Shown piece by piece: positions 17,532 through 26,459 of a stretch of 64,000 bases of DNA. The DNA comes from Photobacterium sanctipauli (GTDB taxonomy: Bacteria; Pseudomonadota; Gammaproteobacteria; Enterobacterales; Vibrionaceae): contig NZ_PYMA01000022.1 in assembly GCF_003026495.1 (NCBI RefSeq), positions 27,271-91,270 on the forward strand. The letters run 5' to 3'. A model generated the notes under the pieces. It worked only from the letters and a program-made list of their open reading frames with translations. It did not search any database and was not told where the DNA came from. Made by a program: the position numbers and the translations under genes. Numbering within the stretch: position 1 is the stretch's first letter; every line of letters starts with the position of its first letter.

Positions 17532-18698
17532 ATGGTTCGCAGCAGCCCCTACGGATGGACATCGCAATATCTGTTCGGTTTTTTCTTTAATTACGGTGTA
17601 TACCTGCCGTTTTGGGCACTTTGGTTTGCCCACTTGGATGTCAGCGCCTCCAATATCGGTTTGTTGCTTGGGTTGGGGCTGGGGGTTCGCTGTATCGCGA
17701 ACTTGGTGATCACACCACGTATTCACAAGGTGGAGCACCTGATCCCGGCCTTGCGTTGGTTCGGGGTGGCTGCCCTTATCAGCTGTATTGCCTATATCTA
17801 TTGCGGTGGCAGCTTGTGGGCATTGGCAGTGATGACGGTGGTGTACAACGCCATGGTGGGGCCAATCGTGCCACTGTCCGATGCTTTGGCAAACTATTAC
17901 TCCAAGGGCGATCACTTAGACTATGGTCGTACCCGACTGTGGGGGTCGATTGCCTTTATTGCCGGTTCAACTGTCGTCGGCTTATTGGCAGCCAAATATA
18001 GCCCGGCGGTGATCCCGTGGGTTGCCGCCGCGGGCTTGGTGGCTATGCTGTTGTTTTCGATGCGTACCCCAACGGTTTTGCCTGCCTCTGAGCCTAATAG
18101 TCATAACCAGCCGCGCCCTGCGTTGATGGCAATGCTGCGCAACCCGGAAGTGATCCGCTTCCTGACCATTATTGCCTTGCTGCAAGGTAGCCATGCTGCC
18201 TATTACAGCTTCAGTGCGATTTACTGGAAGGAAGTTGGTTACAGCGAGGATGTGATTGGCTACCTGTGGAGCTTCAGTGTGGTGGCCGAAGTGGCGATTT
18301 TTGCCTTGAGCAAGCGCTTGTTCGCGGGTTGGAGTGTCGCTGGTATGTTCCGCCTGGCCGCGGTTGGCGTGTTGATCCGTTGGGGGATCACGGCCAGCAT
18401 GACGGAGCTGCCAATGTTGGTGGCCTCTCAGGCGCTGCATGGTATTACTTTCGCAGGGGCGCACCTGGCAACCATCCGCTATATCCAGCAGGCGCAGAGC
18501 AACCAGATGGTGGCACTGCAGGCGCTGTATAATGCCTTGCCGATGGGCGCATTCATGGCGCTGGTCACGGCATTGAGCGGCTGGTTGTATGGCCTTTGGG
18601 GCGCCAATATCTTCTGGTTGATGGCTTTGATGGGCGTGCCGGCCCTGTTGATGAAAATCGATGTCACGCCACGCCGAAGCATTGTTAGGCATAACTAA
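17532..18698 (+). CDS. MFS transporter, HcaT/3-phenylpropionate permease-like
   Basis: A 388-residue protein with about 12 membrane helices. The N-terminus (SSPYGWTSQYLFGFFFNYGVYLPFW), the central DYGRTRLWGSIAFIAGS signature and the ALQALYNALPMGAFMAL segment match the phenylpropionate permease group (HcaT / LacY-like). The substrate is not evident and no aromatic-degradation genes are nearby. It is divergent from the cNMP/CBS gene and upstream of crbS in the same direction, 116 bp apart, with a hairpin at 18707-18736 between them. Confidence 0.8.
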   Translation: MVRSSPYGWTSQYLFGFFFNYGVYLPFWALWFAHLDVSASNIGLLLGLGLGVRCIANLVITPRIHKVEHLIPALRWFGVAALISCIAYIYCGGSLWALAVMTVVYNAMVGPIVPLSDALANYYSKGDHLDYGRTRLWGSIAFIAGSTVVGLLAAKYSPAVIPWVAAAGLVAMLLFSMRTPTVLPASEPNSHNQPRPALMAMLRNPEVIRFLTIIALLQGSHAAYYSFSAIYWKEVGYSEDVIGYLWSFSVVAEVAIFALSKRLFAGWSVAGMFRLAAVGVLIRWGITASMTELPMLVASQALHGITFAGAHLATIRYIQQAQSNQMVALQALYNALPMGAFMALVTALSGWLYGLWGANIFWLMALMGVPALLMKIDVTPRRSIVRHN

Positions 18699-18706
18699 TT
18701 GAAAAA

Positions 18707-18736
18707 CTGGCTGCGACCGCTTGCGGTGGCAGCCAG
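18707..18736 (+). terminator. Possible terminator after the MFS gene
   Basis: A stem (CTGGCTGC.ACC / GGT.GCAGCCAG) with a GCTTGC loop lies 8 bp past the stop codon. It has no T-run, so termination is uncertain. Confidence 0.4.
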
Positions 18737-18814
18737 AACTGTGATCCCGCGGATTGGTGAGCGCCAGTAGTTTCGTTACACTGCTGCATACAAAGCATTA
18801 ATCAGGGATTAACA

Positions 18815-21800
18815 ATGGCACAAGGATGGATAGTGGTGCCGGTTTCGCTGGTCTACCTCGGCTTGCTGTTTCTTATCGCATGGTATGGCGACAAGAAACC
18901 GAAGTGGATGGCGGGTTGGCGGCCGTGGATATATAGCCTTTCAATTGCAGTGTACTGCACCTCTTGGACCTTTTATGGCACCGTCGGACAGGCGAGCCGG
19001 GATATTTGGTCTTTTCTACCTATCTATGTTGCCCCGATCATTGTCTTCACCCTCGGTTGGCGCATTCTTGCCAGACTTATTCTGATCGCCAAGCGCGAGC
19101 ATATTACCTCTATTGCCGACTTTATTGCCGCACGTTACGGTAAATCCCAAGGCTTGGCGGTCATGGTCACCCTGATCGCGGTGGCGGGGATCTTGCCCTA
19201 TATCGCGCTACAGCTTCGCGGTATTACGATGGGGTTGGAGCAACTTGCCCCCGATCTTGGTCGCAGTGGCGCAAGCGATGGCGAGGCGGTTGACATTGCC
19301 TGGTTGGTCACGCTGGCACTGGCCGCGTTTACCGTGTTGTTCGGTACCCGCCATATCGATACCACCGAGCACCATCGCGGCATGATGATGGCGGTGGCGT
19401 TCGAGTCCCTGGTTAAACTGGCGGCGTTCCTGGTGGTGGGGGTGTTTGCGGTGAGCTTGCTGGTGGAGGTGCCCAGCCTTGGTGCTGTCAGCAAAGAGCT
19501 GATGCAACCTGCCGTGCCTAACACCGGCAGCTTATTAATCCATACCTTGCTGACTATGGCGGCGATCATTTGTTTGCCACGCCAGTTCCATACCATCGTG
19601 GTGGAAAATAGCCGGGCGCAGGATCTGCATAAGGCCCGCTGGGTCTTCCCGCTGTATTTGGTGTTGATGGGAATTTTCGTGGTGCCGTTGGCACTGGCGG
19701 GCCAGGCGCTATTGCCCCAGGTGGCAGCCGATACCTATGTGATTAACCTGCCCCTGTTGCAAGGTGCCGATAGCATCGCGTTGCTCGCCTTTGTCGGCGG
19801 TACCTCTGCCGCTAGCGGCATGGTGATTGTGTCCACTATCGCATTGGCAATCATGGTTTCCAATGATTTGGTGCTGCCTTTGTTGTTGCGCCGCCTGCGG
19901 GTGTCGGGGCGTAACTTCAGTGCTTTTTCGGGGATCTTGCTCAATATTCGCCGTGGCTTGATATTACTGCTGTTGCTTGCGGCGTGGGGCTTTTACCAAG
20001 TGTTGGGTAATATCCCTTCGCTGTCGGCCATCGGCCTGTTGTCGTTTGCGGCCATCGCCCAATTTGCGCCAGCGTTGCTGGGCGGGATTTACTGGCGGAC
20101 CGGTAACCGCAAGGGGGTCTATGCCGGGTTGCTGGGTGGGGTGAGTATTTGGGGCATCACCATGATGGGGCAGACCAACATGCTGGCCGGCACGGCAGAC
20201 ACCAACTTCTTGTTGTGGTTGTTGGCGCCGCCGTCATGGCCGGTGCTCAAGGAGCTGACCTCGGTTGACTGGGGCATGCTGCTGAGCTTGGTGATCAACG
20301 TATCCTTGTATGTGGCCGTCTCTGTGATGACCCGGTCAACCCTGACCGAACGCTTGCAAGCGGCTTCGTTTGTCGGGGCCCCGTTGCCGGAAACCGAGGA
20401 CGCAAGCCTCTACCAAACCCGGGTTACCGTGGCCGAGCTCGAAATGCTAGCCGCCCGCTTTGTGGGCCGCAAGCGGGTTCGTAACGCCTTTAGCCAATAT
20501 GCTGAGCAGCAGTATCAAATTCTCGACCCTCAGCAACAGGCGCCTGCCAGCCTGATCCGCCATACCGAGCGGGTACTGGCCGGGGTGTTTGGGGCTTCGT
20601 CTGCTAGGTTGGTACTTACTTCGGCGTTGCAGGGCAGAAATATGCAGCTTGAAGAGGTGGCGACGATTGTTGATGAGGCCTCCGAGTTGTTTGATTTCAG
20701 CCGAGGCTTGTTGCAAGGGGCCATCGAGCACATTAGCCAGGGCATTGCCGTGGTGGACAAGCAACTCCGGCTGGTGGCGTGGAACCAGCGGTATCTCGAA
20801 CTCTTCACCTTCCCGCAAGGGTTGATCCAGGTTGGGCGGCCGATTGCCGATGTGATCCGGCATAATGCCGAGCTGGGGTTATGCGGGCCGGGCGATCCCG
20901 AGTTTCACGTGGCCAAAAGGGTCGAGCACTTGCAGCGCGGCACCGCCCACACTTCCTCGCGGATCAGGCCGGACGGCCAGGTGATTGAAGTGCAGGGCAA
21001 CCCGATGCCCGGCGGCGGGTTTGTGATGAGCTTTACCGACATTACAGAATTCCGCAATGCCGAGCAGGCGCTCAAGGAAGCCAACGAAAATTTGGAAGAG
21101 CGGGTGAAGCTGCGCACCAGCGAGCTGGAGCAGCTCAACCGCCAACTGGTGAGCGCGACCCAGCAAGCGGAGCAGCAAGCGCATTCAAAAGGGCGCTTCT
21201 TGGCTGCGGTAAGCCATGATTTAATGCAGCCGCTCAACGCGGCAAGGCTGTTTTCCTCGTCGCTTTCAGAGGTCGCCCAAGATCAGGAAAGTGCCAAGCT
21301 GGCCCGCCATATCGAAAGTGCCCTTGGGGCGGCGGAAGATTTGATTGGTGATTTGCTCGATGTGTCGCGGTTGGAGGCCGGCAAGCTGCAAGTGAACGTG
21401 CATGCCTTTAAGGTTAGCGAGGTGCTCGGGACATTGAGTGCCGAATTTGGTGCCTTGGCCCGCCAGCAGGGGATCACCTTCGAGGTGGTCAATAGCGATG
21501 CGGTCATTGTCTCTGATCCGAAATTGCTGCGCCGGGCATTGCAAAACTTCCTCACCAATGCGTTTCGCTATAACCCCCACGGCAAGGTGGTACTGGGTAC
21601 CCGCCGCCGTGGTGGCCAACTACACATTGAAGTGTGGGATAACGGGCCGGGGATCCCCGAATCGAAGCAGGCCCATATTTTCGATGAATTTACCCGTATC
21701 GAACGGAGCGGGCTCGATCATGGCCTGGGGCTTGGCCTGGCGATAGCCAAAGGCATCAGCCGGGTGCTTGAACATGACTTGAAACTGCGCTCATGGCCGG

Positions 21801-22288
21801 ATCAGGGGACGGTATTTGGCTTGGCGGTTCAGCGGGGTGTGCTAATCAAGCCGGCAGCTGCCGCGAAGGGGGCAGAGGGCAAAGCGGCCGCGCCGCTGGC
21901 GGGGTTGAAAGTGCTGTGCGTGGATAACGAACAAGACATTTTGTTGGGCATGGAAACCCTGCTTTCCCGCTGGGGCTGTGAAATCCGCCTGGCGGAGTCT
22001 GTTGCCTGTGCCATGAAGCAGCTCGATGATGGCTGGAAGCCGGACTTTGTGCTGAGCGACTACCATTTGGCCAATGAGCAAACCGGCTTGCAGGTGTTGC
22101 AGCAGTGTAGCTTGCGGCTGGGCAAAACCTTCAGGGGGGCGGTGATCAGTGCCGACCGTACCGACGAAACCCGCCAGATGATCACCGGGCATGGTTTTGC
22201 GTTCATCAGTAAGCCGGTCAAACCGTTGAAGCTGAGGGCGCTGTTAAACCAGCATAATCAGAGTAAGGCCCCGGAAAGCAAGGTGTAG
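18815..22288 (+). CDS. crbS: Hybrid sensor kinase with sodium-symporter domain, CrbS-type
   Basis: A 1157-residue inner-membrane protein. Residues 1 to about 500 form an SLC5/PutP-like bundle, followed by a linker, a PAS domain (about 625-745, QGIAVVDKQLRLVAWNQRYLELF) and a coiled coil. A HisKA domain with the phospho-acceptor His801 in FLAAVSHDLMQPLNAARL comes next, then an ATPase domain (NFLTNAFRYNP, DNGPGIPES) and a C-terminal receiver with Asp1082 (VLSDYHLANEQTG). This is the CrbS architecture: in vibrios CrbS with CrbR turns on acs for acetate uptake. The predicted partner is at 31886-32518. Whether the symporter part transports or only senses is unknown. Confidence 0.85.
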   Translation: MAQGWIVVPVSLVYLGLLFLIAWYGDKKPKWMAGWRPWIYSLSIAVYCTSWTFYGTVGQASRDIWSFLPIYVAPIIVFTLGWRILARLILIAKREHITSIADFIAARYGKSQGLAVMVTLIAVAGILPYIALQLRGITMGLEQLAPDLGRSGASDGEAVDIAWLVTLALAAFTVLFGTRHIDTTEHHRGMMMAVAFESLVKLAAFLVVGVFAVSLLVEVPSLGAVSKELMQPAVPNTGSLLIHTLLTMAAIICLPRQFHTIVVENSRAQDLHKARWVFPLYLVLMGIFVVPLALAGQALLPQVAADTYVINLPLLQGADSIALLAFVGGTSAASGMVIVSTIALAIMVSNDLVLPLLLRRLRVSGRNFSAFSGILLNIRRGLILLLLLAAWGFYQVLGNIPSLSAIGLLSFAAIAQFAPALLGGIYWRTGNRKGVYAGLLGGVSIWGITMMGQTNMLAGTADTNFLLWLLAPPSWPVLKELTSVDWGMLLSLVINVSLYVAVSVMTRSTLTERLQAASFVGAPLPETEDASLYQTRVTVAELEMLAARFVGRKRVRNAFSQYAEQQYQILDPQQQAPASLIRHTERVLAGVFGASSARLVLTSALQGRNMQLEEVATIVDEASELFDFSRGLLQGAIEHISQGIAVVDKQLRLVAWNQRYLELFTFPQGLIQVGRPIADVIRHNAELGLCGPGDPEFHVAKRVEHLQRGTAHTSSRIRPDGQVIEVQGNPMPGGGFVMSFTDITEFRNAEQALKEANENLEERVKLRTSELEQLNRQLVSATQQAEQQAHSKGRFLAAVSHDLMQPLNAARLFSSSLSEVAQDQESAKLARHIESALGAAEDLIGDLLDVSRLEAGKLQVNVHAFKVSEVLGTLSAEFGALARQQGITFEVVNSDAVIVSDPKLLRRALQNFLTNAFRYNPHGKVVLGTRRRGGQLHIEVWDNGPGIPESKQAHIFDEFTRIERSGLDHGLGLGLAIAKGISRVLEHDLKLRSWPDQGTVFGLAVQRGVLIKPAAAAKGAEGKAAAPLAGLKVLCVDNEQDILLGMETLLSRWGCEIRLAESVACAMKQLDDGWKPDFVLSDYHLANEQTGLQVLQQCSLRLGKTFRGAVISADRTDETRQMITGHGFAFISKPVKPLKLRALLNQHNQSKAPESKV

Positions 22289-22315
22289 GCAACCTTGGTT
22301 GTGAACCTGAATACA

Positions 22316-22343
22316 CCAACGGGCTGCCGAAGCAGCCCGTTGG
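22316..22343. terminator. Hairpin between convergent crbS and flhA
   Basis: A perfect 12-bp stem (CCAACGGGCTGC / GCAGCCCGTTGG) with a CGAA loop lies between the two stop codons. A T-run is lacking on either side, but position and stability suggest a shared terminator. Confidence 0.65.
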
Positions 22344-22368
22344 TCGTTGGGGTTCAAGTGTGGCTGAA

Positions 22369-24471
22369 CTAGCCGAGGTGGCCGACCACGGAAACACTGC
22401 GGTCGTCCGGGATCTCGTTGAAAGACAAGACATTCAGGCCTCGGGCGCACACCCGGGCATAACGGGACAGCAGCGGCCTTAGTTGCGGCATCACGAGCAA
22501 GACAGCCGGATGGCCATTTAGGCGCAGGTTATCCAAGGCTTCCGGCAAGCTGCGCTGCAGCTTTTCAATCACGCCCGGCTCAAGGGTGAAGCCGTCCAGT
22601 TGGACGTGCCCGCCAGCCTGGGCTTGGTTCAGGGCACCGATCAGAATGTTTTCCAGCTCCGGCGAAAGGGTGATCGCCGGCACATCCGGACGGGTACCAA
22701 TCAGGCCGTTGAGGATCACCCGGCGCAGGACGCAGCGAATGTCGGCAGCCAGCAGGATTGGGTCTTTGGATAACTCGGCAGACTCAACCAGCGAGTTGGC
22801 GATGGTGACAATATCGGTTAGCGGGACGCCGTCGATAGTCAGTTGCCTAAATACCCGAAGCAGCTGTTGGTTGCTGAGCTTCTGCTGCAAGTCGTCGGCG
22901 AGTTTGCTGTTGAGCGTTGCCAAGCGCTCAAGCAGTCCGTTGACTTCTTCTGGGCTGAGAATATCTTCGATATAGTCGTTAATCACCTTGCTGACATGGG
23001 TGGAAATGATGGTTGAGTGATCCACCACGGTATAGCCCAAGTTCACTGCTTTGTCTTTGTCGGCAGCCGATATCCACACTGCTTCCATGCCGTAGGCCGG
23101 GTCCTTGGTCAGGATACCGTCGACATTGCCGAATACCTGTCCCGGGTTGATGGCCAGTAGCTTATCGATTTCGACTTCGGCGCTCACCACCTGCGCGCCC
23201 CTCACCGAAATTTGGTACTGGTTGGCTTCCAGCGCCAAGTCGTCGCGAATATGGATTTGCGGGATGACAAAACCGCGTTGCTCGGTCAGGGTTTTGCGAA
23301 TACCCAAGAGGCGGGTGAGCAATTCAGCTCCTTGGCGCCGGTCAATCAAGCTGACCAGCCGATAGCCGACGCTGAGGTTCATCGCGTGGACCATTGGAAT
23401 GTCGCCGGTGATCAGCTCTTTGCTTTCCGGCTGGGTGTTTTCCTCGACAATTTCCTCGGCGCGCACCAAGTCTTCGTTGCTGACTTCGGGCTCGCCCAAT
23501 TTTGTCATCCGCCAACCGGCATAGCCCATTACCAAGCTGAAGCTGAGGAAGGCCAAATGCGGCATACCAGGGATCAGGCCAAGGATCAGCATGATACCAG
23601 CGACAACGAACAAGACCGTAGGTGAAGCCAACACTTGCTTGGTGATTTGATCCGACAGGTTGTTGCTGTCGGCCACGCGGGTAACAATGATGGCCGCCGA
23701 GGTCGCCAAGAGTAGCGACGGGATCTGGGCAACCAAGCCGTCACCGATGGTGAGCAGGGCAAAGGTCTGGAAGGCGTCGGCGAAGCTCAGCCCGTGCTGG
23801 AATACACCGATACTGATACCACCGACAATGTTGATAAACAGGATCAGCATACCGGCAATGGCATCACCGCGGACGAACTTGGAAGCACCGTCCATCGAGC
23901 CGTAGAAGTCGGCTTCCTTGGCGACTTCCTCGCGGCGGTGCTTGGCACCGTTGTGGTCGATAATGCCCGCATTGAGGTCGGCATCGATCGCCATCTGCTT
24001 GCCCGGCATGGCATCCAGCGTAAAGCGGGCGCTGACTTCGGAAATGCGCTCGCCACCCTTGGTCACCACCACGAAGTTGATGATCATCAGGATGACGAAG
24101 ATAACCATACCCACGACATAGTTACCGCCAATCACCACATCACCGAAGGCTTGGATCACCTTACCGGCGGCATCGCCGCCTTGGTGGCCTTCCAGCAGCA
24201 CCACTCGGGTTGAGGCCACGTTCAGTGCCAGTCGGAGCAAGGTCGCGACCAGCAAGATGCTCGGGAAGACGGAAAAGTCCAACGGCCGTTGGCTGTATAC
24301 GCTGACCAACATCACCAGCAGGGCCAGTACGATGTTGAAGGTGAACAGCATATCCAGCAACAAAGGCGGGATCGGCAAAATAACCATGGCCAAGATGGTC
24401 ATGAGCAGCAGTGGGATGCCTAACTGCCCCTTGGCGAGGAGCTGCATCGTTGAAGCAAGTTTTTGTTTCAT
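22369..24471 (-). CDS. flhA: Flagellar export gate protein FlhA (lateral-type, orphan)
   Basis: FlhA is the large export-gate component of the flagellar type III apparatus. The 700-residue product is full length. It has eight N-terminal membrane helices, the FHIPEP signature (RLALNVASTRVVLLEG), and a cytosmic-linker-plus-chaperone-docking C-terminal half ending in NEIPDDRSVSVVGHLG. The ATG at 24471 is chosen; a TTG at 24480 is possible. It is 15 bp downstream of flhB. No polar flagellar genes surround it, and the locus ends in a fliR::lafU junction, so this is probably lfhA of a deleted lateral flagellum. The gene itself shows no damage. Confidence 0.93.
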   Translation of the reverse strand: MKQKLASTMQLLAKGQLGIPLLLMTILAMVILPIPPLLLDMLFTFNIVLALLVMLVSVYSQRPLDFSVFPSILLVATLLRLALNVASTRVVLLEGHQGGDAAGKVIQAFGDVVIGGNYVVGMVIFVILMIINFVVVTKGGERISEVSARFTLDAMPGKQMAIDADLNAGIIDHNGAKHRREEVAKEADFYGSMDGASKFVRGDAIAGMLILFINIVGGISIGVFQHGLSFADAFQTFALLTIGDGLVAQIPSLLLATSAAIIVTRVADSNNLSDQITKQVLASPTVLFVVAGIMLILGLIPGMPHLAFLSFSLVMGYAGWRMTKLGEPEVSNEDLVRAEEIVEENTQPESKELITGDIPMVHAMNLSVGYRLVSLIDRRQGAELLTRLLGIRKTLTEQRGFVIPQIHIRDDLALEANQYQISVRGAQVVSAEVEIDKLLAINPGQVFGNVDGILTKDPAYGMEAVWISAADKDKAVNLGYTVVDHSTIISTHVSKVINDYIEDILSPEEVNGLLERLATLNSKLADDLQQKLSNQQLLRVFRQLTIDGVPLTDIVTIANSLVESAELSKDPILLAADIRCVLRRVILNGLIGTRPDVPAITLSPELENILIGALNQAQAGGHVQLDGFTLEPGVIEKLQRSLPEALDNLRLNGHPAVLLVMPQLRPLLSRYARVCARGLNVLSFNEIPDDRSVSVVGHLG

Positions 24472-24486
24472 GGCACTCAATTTTCG

Positions 24487-25614
24487 TTAACGGCGTAATT
24501 CCCGAGGAATGGTGACTCGGGGGAATTCAGGCTTGGTTGGCTGGCGTCCTTGCTTGTATTGCTCCATTTGGAACACGAAGGTCAGGACATGGGCGACAGC
24601 GACGTATAATGGAGCAGGGATTTCCTGCCACTCGTTGGTTGAGTAGTAAACCGCACGGGTCAACGGCGGGATCTCAACCACAGGGGTATTATGTTGACGG
24701 GCAATGCCTTGCATCTGGATGGCGGCATGGTCGACGGCCTTGGCTATCACATAAGGCGCGCCGGCTTTTTCCAGATCGTATTTCAAGGCCACCGCATAGT
24801 GGGTCGGGTTGGTGATCACCACATCGGCCTGGGGCACGGTCTTCATCATTTGCTTTTGTGCCATTTGGCGCTGCAGCTGGCGGATTCGGCCCTTAATTTC
24901 CGGGTTGCCGTCGGTATTCTTGTGCTCGTCCTTGACCTCTTGTTTGGTCATCTTGAGCTGCTTGGTGTAGTCCCAGCTCGAATAAGGCAGTTCGAGCAAG
25001 GCAATGAGTAACAAGGCCAAGCCGTAGCTAAGCAGCCCCAGCCAAAGGAATTGCAATGTTTGGCTGATGGCGCTGTTGAGCGGCGCCCGCTGCATCGAAA
25101 TGATATCGGTGATGTTGCTGCTGATTAGCCAATACAGCGTGGCAGTGATCAGCCCCACCTTGAGGATACTTTTGATCAGCTCAACCAGTGACTTAAGCGA
25201 GAACATCCGTTTGACGCCGCTAATTGGGTTGAGCTTGGAAAACTTGGGTTGGGCCGATTTCCCCGATAGGTTCCAGCCGCCGCGAATAAGGTTGGCGAGC
25301 ACGGTGATCCCCATCAGCAATGCTAGCATCGGGGCGACCACGACAAGCATGCTCATGGCACTGTCGCCAAGGTGGCTGAGCATCAAATCGGCATCGAACG
25401 CGTCTTGCTTCGACAGTGCCATGTTGCGGCGGGTGATTTCCAGCACCATGTCTGCCAATTCGCTGGCGAACGCGCTGAGCAGCAACGCGCTGCCGAGGAT
25501 CATCAAGGCCGTTACCAGTTCCTTGGAGCGGGGGAGGTTGCCTTCCTCGCGCGCCTTGCGCAGCTTCTGTTGGCTGGGCTGTTCCGTTTTGTCCTGGCTG
25601 CTACTCTCGCTCAC
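24487..25614 (-). CDS. flhB: Flagellar export switch protein FlhB (lateral-type, orphan)
   Basis: FlhB controls the rod/hook-to-filament export switch by self-cleavage. The 375-residue product has the usual N-terminus (SSQDKTEQPSQQKLRKAREEG), four membrane helices, and a cytosolic domain with the autocleavage motif NPTH at residues 269-272, the same position as in E. coli. The start is GTG at 25614, overlapping the fliR stop by 4 bp (GTGA), which shows it was translated after fliR. It appears intact although fliR upstream is only a fragment. Confidence 0.93.
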   Translation of the reverse strand: MSESSSQDKTEQPSQQKLRKAREEGNLPRSKELVTALMILGSALLLSAFASELADMVLEITRRNMALSKQDAFDADLMLSHLGDSAMSMLVVVAPMLALLMGITVLANLIRGGWNLSGKSAQPKFSKLNPISGVKRMFSLKSLVELIKSILKVGLITATLYWLISSNITDIISMQRAPLNSAISQTLQFLWLGLLSYGLALLLIALLELPYSSWDYTKQLKMTKQEVKDEHKNTDGNPEIKGRIRQLQRQMAQKQMMKTVPQADVVITNPTHYAVALKYDLEKAGAPYVIAKAVDHAAIQMQGIARQHNTPVVEIPPLTRAVYYSTNEWQEIPAPLYVAVAHVLTFVFQMEQYKQGRQPTKPEFPRVTIPRELRR

Positions 25615-25829
25615 GGCGTCGCCCCCTCAAGGTTGCGCATCAGTTGCAGGGTTTCGCCGCTAAAGCGGATGAAGTTTTCGGGTAGCCCGGAGTTGGAGAT
25701 CAGCAGGCACACCAAGCCCAGCAGCATGGTCATCGGAAAGCCGAGGGCAAACACATTCAGCTGCGGCGCGGCGCGGTTCATCATGCCGAACGCACTGTTG
25801 ACCAGCAGCATGGCGGTCACCGCGGGTCG
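25611..25829 (-). pseudogene. fliR: fliR remnant: C-terminal 72 codons only
   Basis: The minus-strand frame encodes RPAVTAMLLVNSAFGMM, NRAAPQLNVFALGFP and TMLLGLVCLLISNSG, which is the conserved C-terminal part of FliR. FliR normally has about 260 residues; everything upstream is missing. At 25829-25835 the sequence switches to a lafU coding frame on the opposite strand. With no start codon or promoter of its own, this is a deletion scar. The intact GTGA overlap with flhB shows the original gene order fliR-flhB-flhA. Confidence 0.85.
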
Positions 25830-25830
25830 C

Positions 25831-26457
25831 GGTAAAGAGTTGAATTCGATGCTCAAGGGTAAGCACCTCACCACCTCGCAACTGGCGATGTTGGCCAAGG
25901 AAGTGGAAGAGATGGCGCAGGCACTGTCGGCCAATAGCAACGTGGTGCTGGAAGTGGTGCCGCAGGGCTTAAGAATTTTGCTGCAAGACAGCATGGACAA
26001 CTACATGTTCCAGCGCGGCAGCAGCACCCTGACGCCGTTTTTCGAAGACATGCTGTACGAGCTGGCGCCGATCCTGGGGCAAATTCGCAACCGCTTGGTG
26101 ATCAGCGGCCATACCGATAATACCCACTTCCATTCCTCGGCTTACAGCAACTGGGAGCTATCGGGTGATCGCGCCTTGGTGGCACGCCAGTTTTTGGTTG
26201 ATTCGGGCCTGCCGGAAACGAACGTACTGCAGGTGGCGGCGATGGCAGAGCGCATGCTGCTCGACGAGCAAGATCCGCGCAACGGCCAAAACCGCCGTAT
26301 TGAACTGATGATCCTCACCCCCGAGGCCGATGCCCAATTGGCGATGCTATTTGGCAAGGGTGGCAGCGGTGCTCCGGAAGGCAAAGCGATTCAACAAGCC
26401 CACCAGTATGCCGAGGCCAACCGCCCGGTATCGCGTTTAGAAGCAATGGTAAATTAA
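25831..26457 (+). pseudogene. lafU: lafU (motB-like lateral stator gene), 5'-truncated
   Basis: The plus-strand frame from about 25831 encodes KELNSMLKGKHLTT and continues through the OmpA/MotB peptidoglycan-binding domain. Landmarks are NVVLEVVPQGLRILLQD, LVISGHTDNTHFHSSAYSNW, ELSGDRALVARQFLVDSG, AERMLLDEQDPRNGQNRRIELMIL. About 208 codons remain of the usual 300 or so. The N-terminal membrane helix with the proton-channel Asp and the plug is missing, so it cannot work as a stator. Upstream in frame lies only the reverse of fliR. E. coli K-12 carries a comparable truncated lafU (mbhA) from its own Flag-2 deletion. Confidence 0.85.
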
Positions 26458-26459
26458 GC

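Noticed and set aside
18815..22288. Reading this gene as a proline or pantothenate permease
   Set aside because: The N-terminal half is symporter-like, but PAS, HisKA, ATPase and receiver domains follow in one frame, so it is a sensor kinase.
25372..25830. 5' extension of the lafU frame into flhB and fliR antisense, giving a 361-codon frame
   Set aside because: The first 150 or so codons are the reverse complement of flhB and fliR coding sequence; lafU similarity begins only at about 25831.
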